Origin: Rhizobium leguminosarum
GTDB taxonomy: Bacteria > Pseudomonadota > Alphaproteobacteria > Rhizobiales > Rhizobiaceae
Assembly (NCBI RefSeq): GCF_004123835.1
Contig: NZ_MZMU01000002.1
Span: 124,001-188,000, forward strand
DNA: 64,000 bases
Reading direction: 5' to 3'
The notes below the pieces were generated by a model, which worked only from the letters and a program-made list of their open reading frames with translations, did not search any database and was not told the origin of the DNA. Numbering within the stretch: position 1 is the first letter of the stretch; each line of letters starts with the position of its first letter. This document shows positions 1 through 8,339 of this stretch, piece after piece. The translations under genes and the position numbers were made by a program.

Positions 1-1115
1 TAGACCTCGCCGGTGAACCATGGATACAGCTGAACCCTTGGGAAGAGCGCTCTGAGTTTGTCCCGGTCGCCGATCGAGAATCCCTTGACCTTGTAAATGA
101 ACCCTTCGAACTGCGGCTTGTCGTTTGCAGATTCCAGACGTTTGCGCTTTTGGTTCAAGCAAGCCCAGTAAAATGCCACAGTCTGTCCCCCACTGTTTCT
201 GACCTCGCGAAACAGTGGGGCAGCAAGTGTGAGATTTAGGGCGGGCGGATCCTTCTTGTCACGATCCGGATCATCGGCATATTCCGCCAGCTGTTGGTGG
301 GTCGGACCGTATTTCTGCACCACCTCTTCGGGTTGACCATCAAGCTGCAGCCTCACCAGAACCGTTTGATACCCTGGCACGACTTCGCGAAGACGCGCGT
401 CAATAGCAGCGCCAAACTGGAAGGAGGGAGAAAACGCGATGGGAAGATTTTGCAAAAGATACTCGCGCAGGCGACGACGGTCTGCCATCAAGGCGATGTG
501 TTCCGGTTGGATATCACGCAATTCCACGGTCGTGTAATGCGTAGCCGGATCTTCGTCATCAAGCTTGGCAATCGTCGTATGGGCACTGAGCAGGTCAATT
601 AGTGACGTGCGCGAGGAGTCCGGATCGTTCCTCTCCCTTTCCAGCTGCTCCTTCATACGGGCAAATTCGAACGCAAGCCGCAGTACCTCTGGGCTCCCCG
701 CCTGCTTCGAGGTTACAAGGAGGCGGCGGCATAGATCGAACCCGGAATAGATACCAATGCCGCGGAAGCCAACATGCTGGGTGATGGATTTTGGCGAGAG
801 GCCGAATTTCTTCGCCTCAAGCAGTTCGGGAAGTCCCATGCCCACGCCGGTGTCGAAAATCATCGCCGTGTTGCCGGTGATTTTGATGGTGAGTTCTTTG
901 GCCTTCGCATCCACGGCGTTTTGCGCATATTCTCGCAAGCAGTCGAGCGGGTTGGTATAAAGACCCTTTGACAGGATTGCGATCAACTCGCCGCCGATGT
1001 CCCCGCTGGCAAGTGGCAGATTAACCGGCTTGGAGCTGGACGCCGCGAGCTGCTCACTTATTTGATCCAATAGTGACAGCTGTTCGCTCGAACTCAAATT
1101 TTTCTGGCTTGGCAT
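1..1115 (-). CDS. GHKL/Hsp90-like ATP-binding protein, C-terminus beyond the window
   Basis: The minus frame opens with ATG at 1115 and stays open to base 1 (371 codons read with no stop), so the 3' part lies outside the window. The N-terminal 130 residues carry a GHKL ATPase fold: N-box with REYAQN at 61-66, a DTGVGM box at 88-93 and a glycine box GFRGIGIYS at 116-124. This resembles HATPase_c_3 proteins rather than histidine kinases, because no phosphoacceptor helix precedes it. The ATG is 8 bases after the stop of the DUF5131 gene, so the two are probably co-transcribed. The substrate is unknown. A role in a defence cassette is inference from the neighbours. Confidence 0.75.
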   Translation of the reverse strand, partial: MPSQKNLSSSEQLSLLDQISEQLAASSSKPVNLPLASGDIGGELIAILSKGLYTNPLDCLREYAQNAVDAKAKELTIKITGNTAMIFDTGVGMGLPELLEAKKFGLSPKSITQHVGFRGIGIYSGFDLCRRLLVTSKQAGSPEVLRLAFEFARMKEQLERERNDPDSSRTSLIDLLSAHTTIAKLDDEDPATHYTTVELRDIQPEHIALMADRRRLREYLLQNLPIAFSPSFQFGAAIDARLREVVPGYQTVLVRLQLDGQPEEVVQKYGPTHQQLAEYADDPDRDKKDPPALNLTLAAPLFREVRNSGGQTVAFYWACLNQKRKRLESANDKPQFEGFIYKVKGFSIGDRDKLRALFPRVQLYPWFTGEV

Positions 1116-1122
1116 GTCGCTC

Positions 1123-1899
1123 TTATCCCTGCGCGGCGCTCGCGTTTTCGAATGCTCTCGCGAGCGGCGTCTCGTCCCATGTACGGCCGTTATAAACACG
1201 CCCGCTCAATTTTTTGTTTACTCCACCCCATTGCTTGAAGAAAAAGGCCGCGCCTGCCGCAGCGCATTGGGCATGGATCTCGTCGATCCAGTGCTGGTCG
1301 ATCGGACGGGCGCCCGGCCCGGACTCGCCACCGACGATCGCCCATTGTATCCCCTCCAATCGTACGCCTTCGACCGGGCCAAGCAGGGGTTCAAATGACA
1401 CAAAGCGGACTTTCGCCGGAACAGATCTGAGTGCTTCTATCCGGTGGGCTACTTGCTGGTCCTCGACACTTGTTCCCAACCACACATTGTCAAGCAATTG
1501 GAGGTGATGTGTGGTCATTTCGAGCATGCGGTCCGGCCGTTTAGTCAGGATCTGATAGGTGTGGTGCGGCGTACGACGCATGACCTCCCACACCTTTCCC
1601 ACAAAGGACAACGGCACGCTTGGATGGAACAGATCGGACATCGAATTTACGAAAATAAGGCGCGGTTTGCGCCATCGCTCCGGAAGAAGAAGGGCCGCTT
1701 CATCAAGTACCACGTCGCCGGTCCACTTCGCGCGTCCTCCCGTTTTGCGCGTCAGCCCTTGATATTTATCGACCCCCATGGCCTCCAGCCGGGCTGCCAT
1801 CCGCATGGCATAGCAGTTTGTGCAACCCGCGCTCATGATTGAGCAACCGGCAACAGGGTTCCAGGTAACGTCGGTCCATTCTATCTTTGTCTCGGACAT
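1123..1899 (-). CDS. Phage Gp37/Gp68 family (DUF5131) three-Cys-motif protein
   Basis: This 258-residue protein has the typical opening of the family (MSETKIEWTDVTWNPVAGC) and three closely spaced cysteines at C19, C26 and C29 in the pattern CSIMSAGCTNCYA. These resemble the metal or Fe-S ligands of radical-SAM-like enzymes. The family occurs in phages and mobile islands, often next to the TcmP partner protein, and its biochemical role is not settled. No TcmP gene is visible here; the neighbours are instead the GHKL ATPase downstream and a membrane protein 21 bases upstream. The length is normal for the family and the gene looks intact. Confidence 0.85.
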   Translation of the reverse strand: MSETKIEWTDVTWNPVAGCSIMSAGCTNCYAMRMAARLEAMGVDKYQGLTRKTGGRAKWTGDVVLDEAALLLPERWRKPRLIFVNSMSDLFHPSVPLSFVGKVWEVMRRTPHHTYQILTKRPDRMLEMTTHHLQLLDNVWLGTSVEDQQVAHRIEALRSVPAKVRFVSFEPLLGPVEGVRLEGIQWAIVGGESGPGARPIDQHWIDEIHAQCAAAGAAFFFKQWGGVNKKLSGRVYNGRTWDETPLARAFENASAAQG

Positions 1900-1920
1900 T
1901 GCCTTGCCCTTTCGGTCGAG

Positions 1921-2586
1921 TCATTCGATCAGATTGTTCATTTCAGTCCTGAGCATAGTCAGCTGCAGATCCGTTTTTCCAGCGGCGATTTGATCCAGTC
2001 GGCTTAAGGAACCCGGACCGGCCAAAAAGCGCTGGTAGGCGTGCCGCCGCCTTGAGCGGCGAAACCAAAAAAAGGGCGCCTGAAGAGGGCCGGATGCCTC
2101 CTGCTTGACCCGCTCCCACTCTGCCTTCAATACCCACTGTGCGTGGCGTATCATAATCTCGTCTGCCAGTATGACTGACGCCGGCGAATGAAGCCGCGTG
2201 GCAGCCTCCAGCCTTTTCGCACAACGCAGCAGATTGCGCGCTTCAGGTTCCGACGGGTTCAAACGCAGCGTCAGCTCGGACAGCAACGAATGCAGTTCAC
2301 CCGCATGTGTGGCCCACTCCTTGCTATCGATAGCGGTTGCGCCACTTCTGAGCGCGCTCAGCCGGTCGGCGGCGCCGGAGAAGGCGCTGACATTGCCTCG
2401 CAGCGCTTCTATCCACTTCGACCGCTCGGCGGTAACGGCGTTGATATAAACCGAGCGACGGGAAACGACGTAAGAGACAATCGCACTGACGGTCGCAGCG
2501 ATCAAAGCGCCCATAGCAGTAAACCACGCTGCAACAACTGGCGAGCGAGCGGCATCCTGCAATACATCGATCCACCACGTTGCCAC
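1921..2586 (-). CDS. Single-pass membrane protein with helical cytoplasmic domain, unknown function
   Basis: I do not recognise a named family. A GTG at 2586 is preferred over the longer frame (GTG at 2655) because GAAAGG sits 10 bases upstream of it. The resulting protein of about 221 residues has one clear transmembrane helix near residues 17-42 (VVAAWFTAMGALIAATVSAI and following), then a charged, helix-rich domain with many Glu, Arg and Leu residues. Its stop is 21 bases before the DUF5131 gene, so it is probably the first gene of a three-gene operon with the DUF5131 protein and the ATPase. A membrane sensor or effector role is only inference. Confidence 0.6.
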   Translation of the reverse strand: MATWWIDVLQDAARSPVVAAWFTAMGALIAATVSAIVSYVVSRRSVYINAVTAERSKWIEALRGNVSAFSGAADRLSALRSGATAIDSKEWATHAGELHSLLSELTLRLNPSEPEARNLLRCAKRLEAATRLHSPASVILADEIMIRHAQWVLKAEWERVKQEASGPLQAPFFWFRRSRRRHAYQRFLAGPGSLSRLDQIAAGKTDLQLTMLRTEMNNLIE

Positions 2587-2688
2587 GGATTTAGTACCTT
2601 TCCTGGTTTTGGACCTCGCCTTCACAAAGCGAAAGGAGAGGATCGGGCGCACCACAGTTCTATATCTTGAGCTTCGTCAGGCAATCCT

Positions 2689-3778
2689 TCATAGCACCCC
2701 CCAAGCCCGAAACCTCCCCCTCCCCGTCATCTCGCGTAGGCCGAGTTCCTCGACGATCCGCAGCGCCGCCCGCGGCGTGATGGCAAGCTCCTTCGCGATC
2801 ATTCCGGCCGACACCAGCGGCCGCGCCATCACCAGCTCGAGCTCTGGCAGTTTTGAGGACGTGCGCCTCCCGATCAGCCGGCGCTCCATCAGTTTTAGCG
2901 CCAGCGCCAGCCGGTCATGTTCCTTCAGGCCGAGCTCTGCGGCGGCAATGATCCCAGCAAGCATGGACAACAACCGGGTTTCGCGATCGCGATGGCGGCG
3001 GCGATCGACGGGGATGGTCTTGAGTCCAAAATTGAAGGCGGCCAGATGCGCCGCCGCCGTTAGTCCTGCCTGCCGCAAGATCGAGGCGGCGAGCAGCCGA
3101 CCGAGCCACGGCGCATGCTGCAGCACCGATAGATCGTTCCAGGCATCGAGGGCGACCACCGCCTGCAGCACTGCGGGTAGGTCTTGTGTCTGCCGCAACA
3201 CGCCGCGCCATTCTTCCAGACGCTCGTCCTCGTCCCAGTCGAGATCGTAAACCAGCGGATCCTTTTCCGAGGCGCCGGCGCGGCCGGGCCGTCTTGCCTA
3301 CTCGATCGCGGCGTCTGAGCGAGCCAGCACCGCATCAATGGCGGCGAATTCGGCGTCGAGCGGGCTTACATCATCTTCAACTACCTCCCCCTCCCCTCTT
3401 CCGACGACCTCGTCGGCAGCCGGCGCGGTCTCGTTCCCGCCCGCGATGCCGTCCGACGCCTCCGTAGCCGCCTGGCCACGCAGGCTGCGGAGACCGTCGG
3501 GAGAAAGCGCCCAGCCGGGCGGCTGCGCGGCGATGCGACGGCGGGTTTTCAGCACGTCGCGGGCGATGGTCAGTTCGTGGGTGGGGTGCGGATGTCGCGG
3601 GTGGCATCGTGCAGGACGAGGTCTTCGAGATGGACGAGTTCGCCGTCGATCCACAAAGAGGCGCAGGCATCGCCAAAATGGCAACGTTCGATCCACCCTC
3701 CCCGACCGGCGAACGGGCGATGCGCTCGTCAAGACACGCCAGCACGATGGCAGCCTCCAAATGGCCGCGAGAGCGCAA
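2689..3778 (-). pseudogene. Broken DUF1612/HTH-domain protein (rhizobial plasmid type)
   Basis: Pieces of one protein are spread over the three minus frames. From the 5' end they read LACLDERIARSPVGEG, then HFGDACASLWIDGELVHLED, then THELTIARDVLKTRRRIAA, then a C-terminal piece with a helix-turn-helix (LVSAGMIAKELAITPRAALR). One frameshift lies near 3692-3704 and another in the G-rich run near 3578-3588. An in-frame TAG at 3298-3300 interrupts the rest; reading through it gives the expected continuation. The whole matches the DUF1612 plus HTH proteins common on rhizobial replicons. Three independent lesions make sequencing error an unlikely sole cause. Confidence 0.75.
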
Positions 3779-4171
3779 GATGCATAGTTTGGCTGGATCT
3801 TAACGCCTTGAAATCATGGTAAACACGCCATTAACCAGAAGCGATATACATGCTAACTTCCGTCATCGCTCGGGATTTTCCACGAAGTTCTAACCATCGA
3901 TAAGTATCGGTTATCGATGGTACGACGATCACTCTCCGATCAACTCCCAGTTAGATGCGCAAGAGCATGCGTTTTTTCAGCGCCATTGCGTGGTGACGGG
4001 TTTTTCCTACCCGTTCCTACTGAGTGCGATCTGCCTGGAAAGCGGCATTCACGGTCGTCTTCGACTAACGCGCTCCTCGAAGGAACGTGATCTCGGAGGC
4101 GATTAGGTCGGACAGATTCCCTCTCAAAACTGCGAGTAGACGATATAAGATCTTTCGCCTATCGATTGCTT
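3779..4171. other. Intergenic region with one perfect inverted repeat
   Basis: No convincing gene was found here. The stretch is more AT-rich than its surroundings in its middle part and holds the 11-base inverted repeat listed separately. It separates the broken DUF1612 gene from the MNT-HEPN gene and probably contains the promoter of the latter. Confidence 0.5.
3893..3921. repeat. Perfect inverted repeat, 11-base arms
   Basis: ACCATCGATAA (3893-3903) and TTATCGATGGT (3911-3921) are exact reverse complements separated by 7 bases. No T-run follows, so it is a poor fit for an intrinsic terminator. It could be an operator or a recombinase site, but nothing in the window identifies the binding protein. 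Confidence 0.6.
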
Positions 4172-5080
4172 ATGAAATCGTCGCTTGAACATATGCCGCT
4201 TCGCAAGCAGCGAGAACTCGGCCGGATCCTCGAAATCCTCCACGAGGAATTCGAGGACGCGTTGAAAGAGGGTACCGCCGATTTCAAGAAGCGCGGCAGG
4301 ATCCTTAAGATCATCCTGTTCGGCTCCTACGCCAAGGGCGGATGGGTCGATGAACCTTTCACCATGAAGGGGTATCGCTCCGATTTCGATCTGCTGATCA
4401 TCGTCAACAACCGCAAGCTCTGCGAGTTCGCCGAATACTGGCACAAGGCGGCTGACCGGCTGATCCGCGAGAACTCGATCGAAACGCCGGTGAGCTTCAT
4501 CGTCCATTCCAGGCGCGAGGTGAATACCTACCTCAAGGAGGGGCAGTATTTCTTCTCCGACATCCGCAAGGAAGGCATCGTTCTCTACGAACTGGACGAT
4601 GAGCCACTGTCGGAGCCCGAACCGCTTTCGATGGAGGACCGGCTTCGCGTCGCGAAGGAGCATTTTGAGCAAAGGTTTCGAGCGGCAACTCGTTTCCTGG
4701 AAATGGGCCGCTTAGCGATAGATCGGGGGTATGCAGAGAATGCTGCTTTCGAACTTCATCAATCTCTCGAGCAAGCCTATTCCTGCATCCTGCTCACTCT
4801 GACCAATTACGGCCCTCCATCGCACAACATCAAGTTCCTGCGCTCACTCGCCGAGGAACAGGACCGCCGCCTGGCCGAAGCCTTTCCGCGTGATCAGCAC
4901 AAGGAACGCGCCTGGTTCAACACAGTGAACGAGGCATATGTGAAAGCGCGCTATTCGAAACATTACGAGATTAGCGAGGAGGCTCTCACCTGGCTCGGCG
5001 AACGGACGACCGTGCTGCTCGACTTGGTCAGGACGATTTGCTCCGAGCATCTCGAAAAGCTCCAACACGACAGCCGCTAG
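4172..5080 (+). CDS. MNT-HEPN fusion: nucleotidyltransferase plus HEPN domain protein
   Basis: The N-terminal half carries the minimal nucleotidyltransferase signature: GS at residues 51-52 (ILFGSYAKGG) and the metal-binding pair D71 and D73 in RSDFDLLI. The C-terminal half, from about residue 165, is a helical HEPN domain (AAFELHQSLEQAYSCILL). Two-gene MNT/HEPN pairs act as toxin-antitoxin systems in which the MNT protein AMPylates the HEPN RNase. In this fused form I see no clear RX4-6H RNase motif (only RYSKH), so toxicity is uncertain. ATG 4172 is chosen over the in-frame TTG at 4166. The gene stands alone between decayed genes, typical of accessory DNA. Confidence 0.85.
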   Translation: MKSSLEHMPLRKQRELGRILEILHEEFEDALKEGTADFKKRGRILKIILFGSYAKGGWVDEPFTMKGYRSDFDLLIIVNNRKLCEFAEYWHKAADRLIRENSIETPVSFIVHSRREVNTYLKEGQYFFSDIRKEGIVLYELDDEPLSEPEPLSMEDRLRVAKEHFEQRFRAATRFLEMGRLAIDRGYAENAAFELHQSLEQAYSCILLTLTNYGPPSHNIKFLRSLAEEQDRRLAEAFPRDQHKERAWFNTVNEAYVKARYSKHYEISEEALTWLGERTTVLLDLVRTICSEHLEKLQHDSR

Positions 5081-5237
5081 GAGCCGGACGGCGCGGCTCG
5101 CGCTACTCAATCGGTGCAGTCGTCGGCCCCTTTCCGGCCTCGGGTCCTGACAGGTGGAAGACCGAAGGCTGATCAGCGAGATTTAACAATGGCTTCAATC
5201 GGCCCGAGGCGGACCTCGCAGCGGGCGATCCGGCTTC
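5081..5237. other. Spacer holding possible toxin debris
   Basis: The minus strand downstream of the AbiEii stub contains no continuation of the toxin that I can recognise. A short open piece ending EAIVKSR could be debris of another gene. It marks the deletion point of the toxin. Confidence 0.3.
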
Positions 5238-5345
5238 TCAAGGTTTTGCGGTCAGGACAAGATCGAAGGTCTGGCCGCTCGTCTTGGAGACCTGCAACAG
5301 GCGGGTGCGAACCGAGGCGCCGATGTTCTTGATCTCCTTAGCCAT
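5238..5345 (-). pseudogene. abiEii toxin remnant (first ~32 codons only)
   Basis: A minus-strand ATG at 5345 starts MAKEIKNIGASVRTRLLQVS and continues through TFDLVLT, the standard opening of AbiEii nucleotidyltransferase toxins. In intact relatives LVLT is followed by a sequence like RYxLERLLYRL. Here it runs into AKP and a TGA at 5238-5240, so the catalytic domain is missing. The start overlaps the abiEi stop in the string ATGGCTAA, the normal coupled arrangement, which shows that an intact operon once existed. Confidence 0.7.
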
Positions 5346-5943
5346 TGGCGGTCAGTGCCTCGAGATAGGGCCGAACGACCGTGGCGACCGTTCCTCGCTC
5401 AGCCTGCCTAGCAATCTCGCCCGGCGTCGTCTTGCGCTGGCGCAGCGCTTCCTGAAGGCCTTCGATCGCCACGGACAGGCCAATCTTGTTCCGATATCGG
5501 AAGCAATCGGCGATCGTCTTTGCGACGCCGAAGACCTTCACGGTCACCCCCTCGACAGCGTGGGTTTCAACACCCTCTGTTAGAAGACGATCTGTGAAAC
5601 GCACCAGCCGAATGGGCGTGCCTCCGGGTTTAGGGGACCAGTCCTTCTGACCCACGGCGAGCCAAACCTGCCGCGGGAGCTGATCAGTCAGACCATGGAA
5701 AGCCAGGGCCGAAACGAGGCAAACGACGCCTTTGGGAACCCGTTTGGCGGCCTCTGCGAGACTGTGGTGAACGTCGAGGGGCGCATCAGAAAGTTGATAA
5801 AGTCCTCGCGCGAGCCGAAGCACCTCGCCGTCGCGTTCCATGCGGCTCATGGTTGCGGCTGTTACGCCCGCCTCGCGCAGCTCTACCAGGCGCGAAATTC
5901 CGCGCGCGGTCAGCACGGTATGGGCAATCTGGCGTTGGGACAT
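5338..5943 (-). CDS. AbiEi-family antitoxin / transcriptional regulator, toxin partner truncated
   Basis: The protein of about 201 residues begins with a winged-helix antitoxin domain (TARGISRLVELREAGVTAAT, then SRMERDGEVLRLARGLYQL) and continues with the AbiEi_4-type C-terminal domain (LAFHGLTDQLPRQVWLAV, VFGVAKTIADCFRYR). AbiEi proteins repress their own promoter and neutralise the AbiEii NTP-transferase toxin without direct protein contact (type IV toxin-antitoxin). ATG 5943 is chosen; an in-frame GTG at 5955 is an alternative, and neither has a strong ribosome site. The gene seems intact although its toxin partner has been deleted, so it now looks like an orphan antitoxin. Confidence 0.85.
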   Translation of the reverse strand: MSQRQIAHTVLTARGISRLVELREAGVTAATMSRMERDGEVLRLARGLYQLSDAPLDVHHSLAEAAKRVPKGVVCLVSALAFHGLTDQLPRQVWLAVGQKDWSPKPGGTPIRLVRFTDRLLTEGVETHAVEGVTVKVFGVAKTIADCFRYRNKIGLSVAIEGLQEALRQRKTTPGEIARQAERGTVATVVRPYLEALTANG

Positions 5944-5955
5944 GGATGGTGGCAC

Positions 5956-6287
5956 GATACAAAAACTCGGAACATAGGACCTATTATCCGAGGATTTGTA
6001 TCATTCTTTGGCGAGAAAAGGTGTTCCGGTCGAATAGGCTGCCCTGGTTCGAGGCTCAAAGCAGGGAGACAGGAATCGATCACGCGTTATGTCAGTGTGG
6101 GCGGAGTGGTCGACCGAAGCCCCATGGCGGACAGGTCTAGAACGAGGGGTTGCAGGAGGGCGCCGGTCGCCAGCAGTGTCAGCTGCTCGAATGCAAGCCT
6201 GGCGTTTCGTTGCCCGCGGACGGTGCATCCGTAGCACCCTTCGCTGGGAGGAATTTGCCAGCTACCGCCGAACATGCCGCCAGCTGG
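5956..6287. other. Intergenic region with a virB11-derived fragment
   Basis: No gene is supported here. The stretch holds the presumed abiEi promoter and, at 6170-6203, a piece copied from the 3' part of virB11. It ends at the 3' end of the esterase gene. Confidence 0.5.
6170..6203 (-). repeat. Short virB11-derived fragment
   Basis: Thirty-three of these 34 bases match 19022-19055 inside virB11, in the same orientation; the single difference is at 6186. On the minus strand it encodes ARLAFEQLTLL, the same peptide as in VirB11. It is probably the scar of a rearrangement involving the secretion operon about 13 kb away. Confidence 0.65.
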
Positions 6288-7310
6288 TTATGTTCGAAGC
6301 CTCGACAAACCCCACAATCGCATCATCTCCGCTGGAGCCGAGATTTCTCCCGGGATCACATAGGGGTCTCCAGATCGTAGCGTCGTGGCGCTCGTGCGCT
6401 TCTTGATCGGAAGCCCGTGGCCCATGTTGCTGACCGAATAGAGGGCCACTTTCAGCTCGCTTTTGACTTTCCACGACTGCAATCTGCCCCATGGTTTCTC
6501 CTCCAAACGGCCGCTGTTTTCTGCAATGCCTTGGACTTCGAGCCACTGAGCAACACACGCGAGCGCATTGACAGGCTTGACCACCCGGTCTTCCATGCCC
6601 TGCCAGATGGTTATCGCAGGCCATGCGTTGGCTTCCGGGGAAATCTCAGCGATGGGTCTTCCCCATCCGCTCGGCGGCGGCGTCGCACCTGACTTCATCG
6701 CGCGCAGGGCCGACATCGTGTCGCGGGCAGATCCGAATGGCATGCCGGCTATGATTGCGGCGCCTGCAAACAGTGAGGGATAGTTCGCGACAAGTGCGCC
6801 AGTCATCGCCCCGCCGGCGGACAGTCCCGCAACGAAGATCCTCGAACGGTCGATGCGATGTCGCTCGCATATGTGCTCGACCATCTGCTTGATTGAACGC
6901 ACCTCTCCGCGGTCTCGAGCGACGGCGCTTGGTCGAAACCAGTTAAAGCAATTTTGCGAATTGTTTGCTCTCTTCTGCTGCGGATAAAGAAGAACGAAAC
7001 CGCGCTCTTTCGCGAGCTTGGAGAAGCCGGTCGCGACATCCAGGCTTTCGGGAGTCTGACCGCAGCCATGAAGCAGGACGACAAGCGCGGGGTTCTTCGG
7101 CAGCCGCGTCGTCGGAACGAAGGATTTCATCACCAGGCGGCCCGGATTGCTTCCAAACGCGGTTGTCTCGACCAAAATCGGTTTCGCCGGACGGGATGTC
7201 GAACGTTTCGTTCTACTTCGGGTCGTTTCGGGAGCTTTCTCGATCCGCTTGCTGATTCTCTTTTGGGCTCTGAGGACCTTTAATAGCGACCTGCCGAGAC
7301 TGAGCTTCAT
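6288..7310 (-). CDS. PHB depolymerase-family esterase (alpha/beta hydrolase)
   Basis: This 340-residue protein has the esterase_PHB layout. There is a basic N-terminal extension of about 55 residues, an oxyanion-hole loop HGCGQ at 81-85, the nucleophile elbow GLSAGG with S164, and a C-terminal GHGLP that supplies the histidine. Family members hydrolyse short-chain polyhydroxyalkanoates or feruloyl/acetyl esters. I see no clear secretion signal, so a cytoplasmic or peripheral role is likely. It lies 12 bases downstream of the Nudix gene and is probably co-transcribed with it. The exact substrate cannot be told from sequence. Confidence 0.85.
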   Translation of the reverse strand: MKLSLGRSLLKVLRAQKRISKRIEKAPETTRSRTKRSTSRPAKPILVETTAFGSNPGRLVMKSFVPTTRLPKNPALVVLLHGCGQTPESLDVATGFSKLAKERGFVLLYPQQKRANNSQNCFNWFRPSAVARDRGEVRSIKQMVEHICERHRIDRSRIFVAGLSAGGAMTGALVANYPSLFAGAAIIAGMPFGSARDTMSALRAMKSGATPPPSGWGRPIAEISPEANAWPAITIWQGMEDRVVKPVNALACVAQWLEVQGIAENSGRLEEKPWGRLQSWKVKSELKVALYSVSNMGHGLPIKKRTSATTLRSGDPYVIPGEISAPAEMMRLWGLSRLRT

Positions 7311-7322
7311 AGGTCAAGGTTC

Positions 7323-7766
7323 TCAATCCGCGACAGGAGCGTTCGCAGACCCGGCTGCGCGCGCGGCGTCGCGCACGGCGTCCTTTAGCGGGAACCACTG
7401 CGTCTTACGGATGTTCTTCTCCGGAAACTTCTCCGCGATCCTCGACACGTGGAGAAGATGGACGGCCACTTGGTAGCGGTTGGGACTCGTGTCTTTCCGA
7501 TAAGAAAACATACCGAACACGGTCTTGTCGACGACGCCTGCGACCCCGGCCTCCTCGAATGCCTCTCTCAGCGCCGCGGCGCTGCTGACCTCACCACCTT
7601 CGACGTGCCCCTTCGGAATGCCCCATCGACCGTTCCGTCGGCTGCCTACAAAAAGGACTTCAACTCCACCGTTTTCGTTCCGACGGTAGCAGAGAGCACC
7701 AGCCTGCGCGACATCGCGACCAGACACGGTTTTCGTAAGTTCCGTCTGGGCGTTTTCGTTGAGCAT
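7323..7766 (-). CDS. Nudix hydrolase
   Basis: The Nudix box GX5EX7REUXEEXGU is complete at residues 53-75 (GHVEGGE, then REAFEEAGV), so the magnesium-binding glutamates are present. The protein of 147 residues is close to the DIPP/ApaH-like small Nudix proteins that cleave diphosphoinositol or dinucleoside polyphosphates (note GRWGIPKGHVEGGE). ATG 7766 is chosen; the open frame continues 10 codons upstream but without a better start. It precedes the esterase gene by 12 bases on the same strand. Substrate assignment is inference. Confidence 0.85.
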   Translation of the reverse strand: MLNENAQTELTKTVSGRDVAQAGALCYRRNENGGVEVLFVGSRRNGRWGIPKGHVEGGEVSSAAALREAFEEAGVAGVVDKTVFGMFSYRKDTSPNRYQVAVHLLHVSRIAEKFPEKNIRKTQWFPLKDAVRDAARAAGSANAPVAD

Positions 7767-8339
7767 CGTCCGCCTCCGGTTTCGAAGCCCGCGCAAGCTA
7801 GCTGGGCGACGTTCAAGAGTCCAGTTTGCTTCATCACGGCGGGGAACTGCTCCAAGCGGAAAATGCGCCTTGGTTCCCGTTCACCATTTCCCCACAGGTT
7901 CTTCACAAGATATCCCCAAGAGAAGGCTGCGTAATCTCGTCGTTTCTTGGCAGCGACGCCTTTCAGTGGACAATAACGGGCGACAATTCTGCGACAGAAG
8001 CAAGGTCTTTCAAATGCGGGAGGAGTATGGTGGCCTACCTTCTTGAGCGCGTGGCGGCGGACGCTCGAAGGGAGCGGCAGCCGGTGATCTTCGCTGGCTG
8101 CCGCTCGGTGCTACCGCTCAAACCACCCCTGGGTCTGGATGGAGCCGAAGCGGTGGAGCTTGCGGATCGCCACCGCCGCTGCAACCGTTCTGGGATGGCC
8201 GTGCCCATTTGATCCATTCGTGGTCGGCGAGAGCAAGGAGGCTGATCGGAGGCCTGCCTTTGTTGAGCAGCTTAAGCGGCGACGCCAGCTATACTCTTTT
8301 ACATGCCCGCCAACATGCGCCAGAGCCGCGAAATTAAGG
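7767..8339. other. Intergenic region with a dispersed palindromic repeat
   Basis: No gene is supported. The right half contains the repeat copy at 8027-8110. The left half probably carries the promoter of the Nudix-esterase pair. Open frames on both strands here look like shadows without homology I recognise. Confidence 0.45.
8027..8110. repeat. RIME-like palindromic repeat, copy 1
   Basis: This stretch closely matches 13246-13328, sharing for example TACCTTCTTGAG and CTCGAAGGGAGCGGC. It ends in a perfect stem with arms GAGCGGCAGCC (8072-8082) and GGCTGCCGCTC (8096-8106). The structure resembles the Rhizobium intergenic mosaic elements. Family identity was not checked against a database. Confidence 0.6.
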
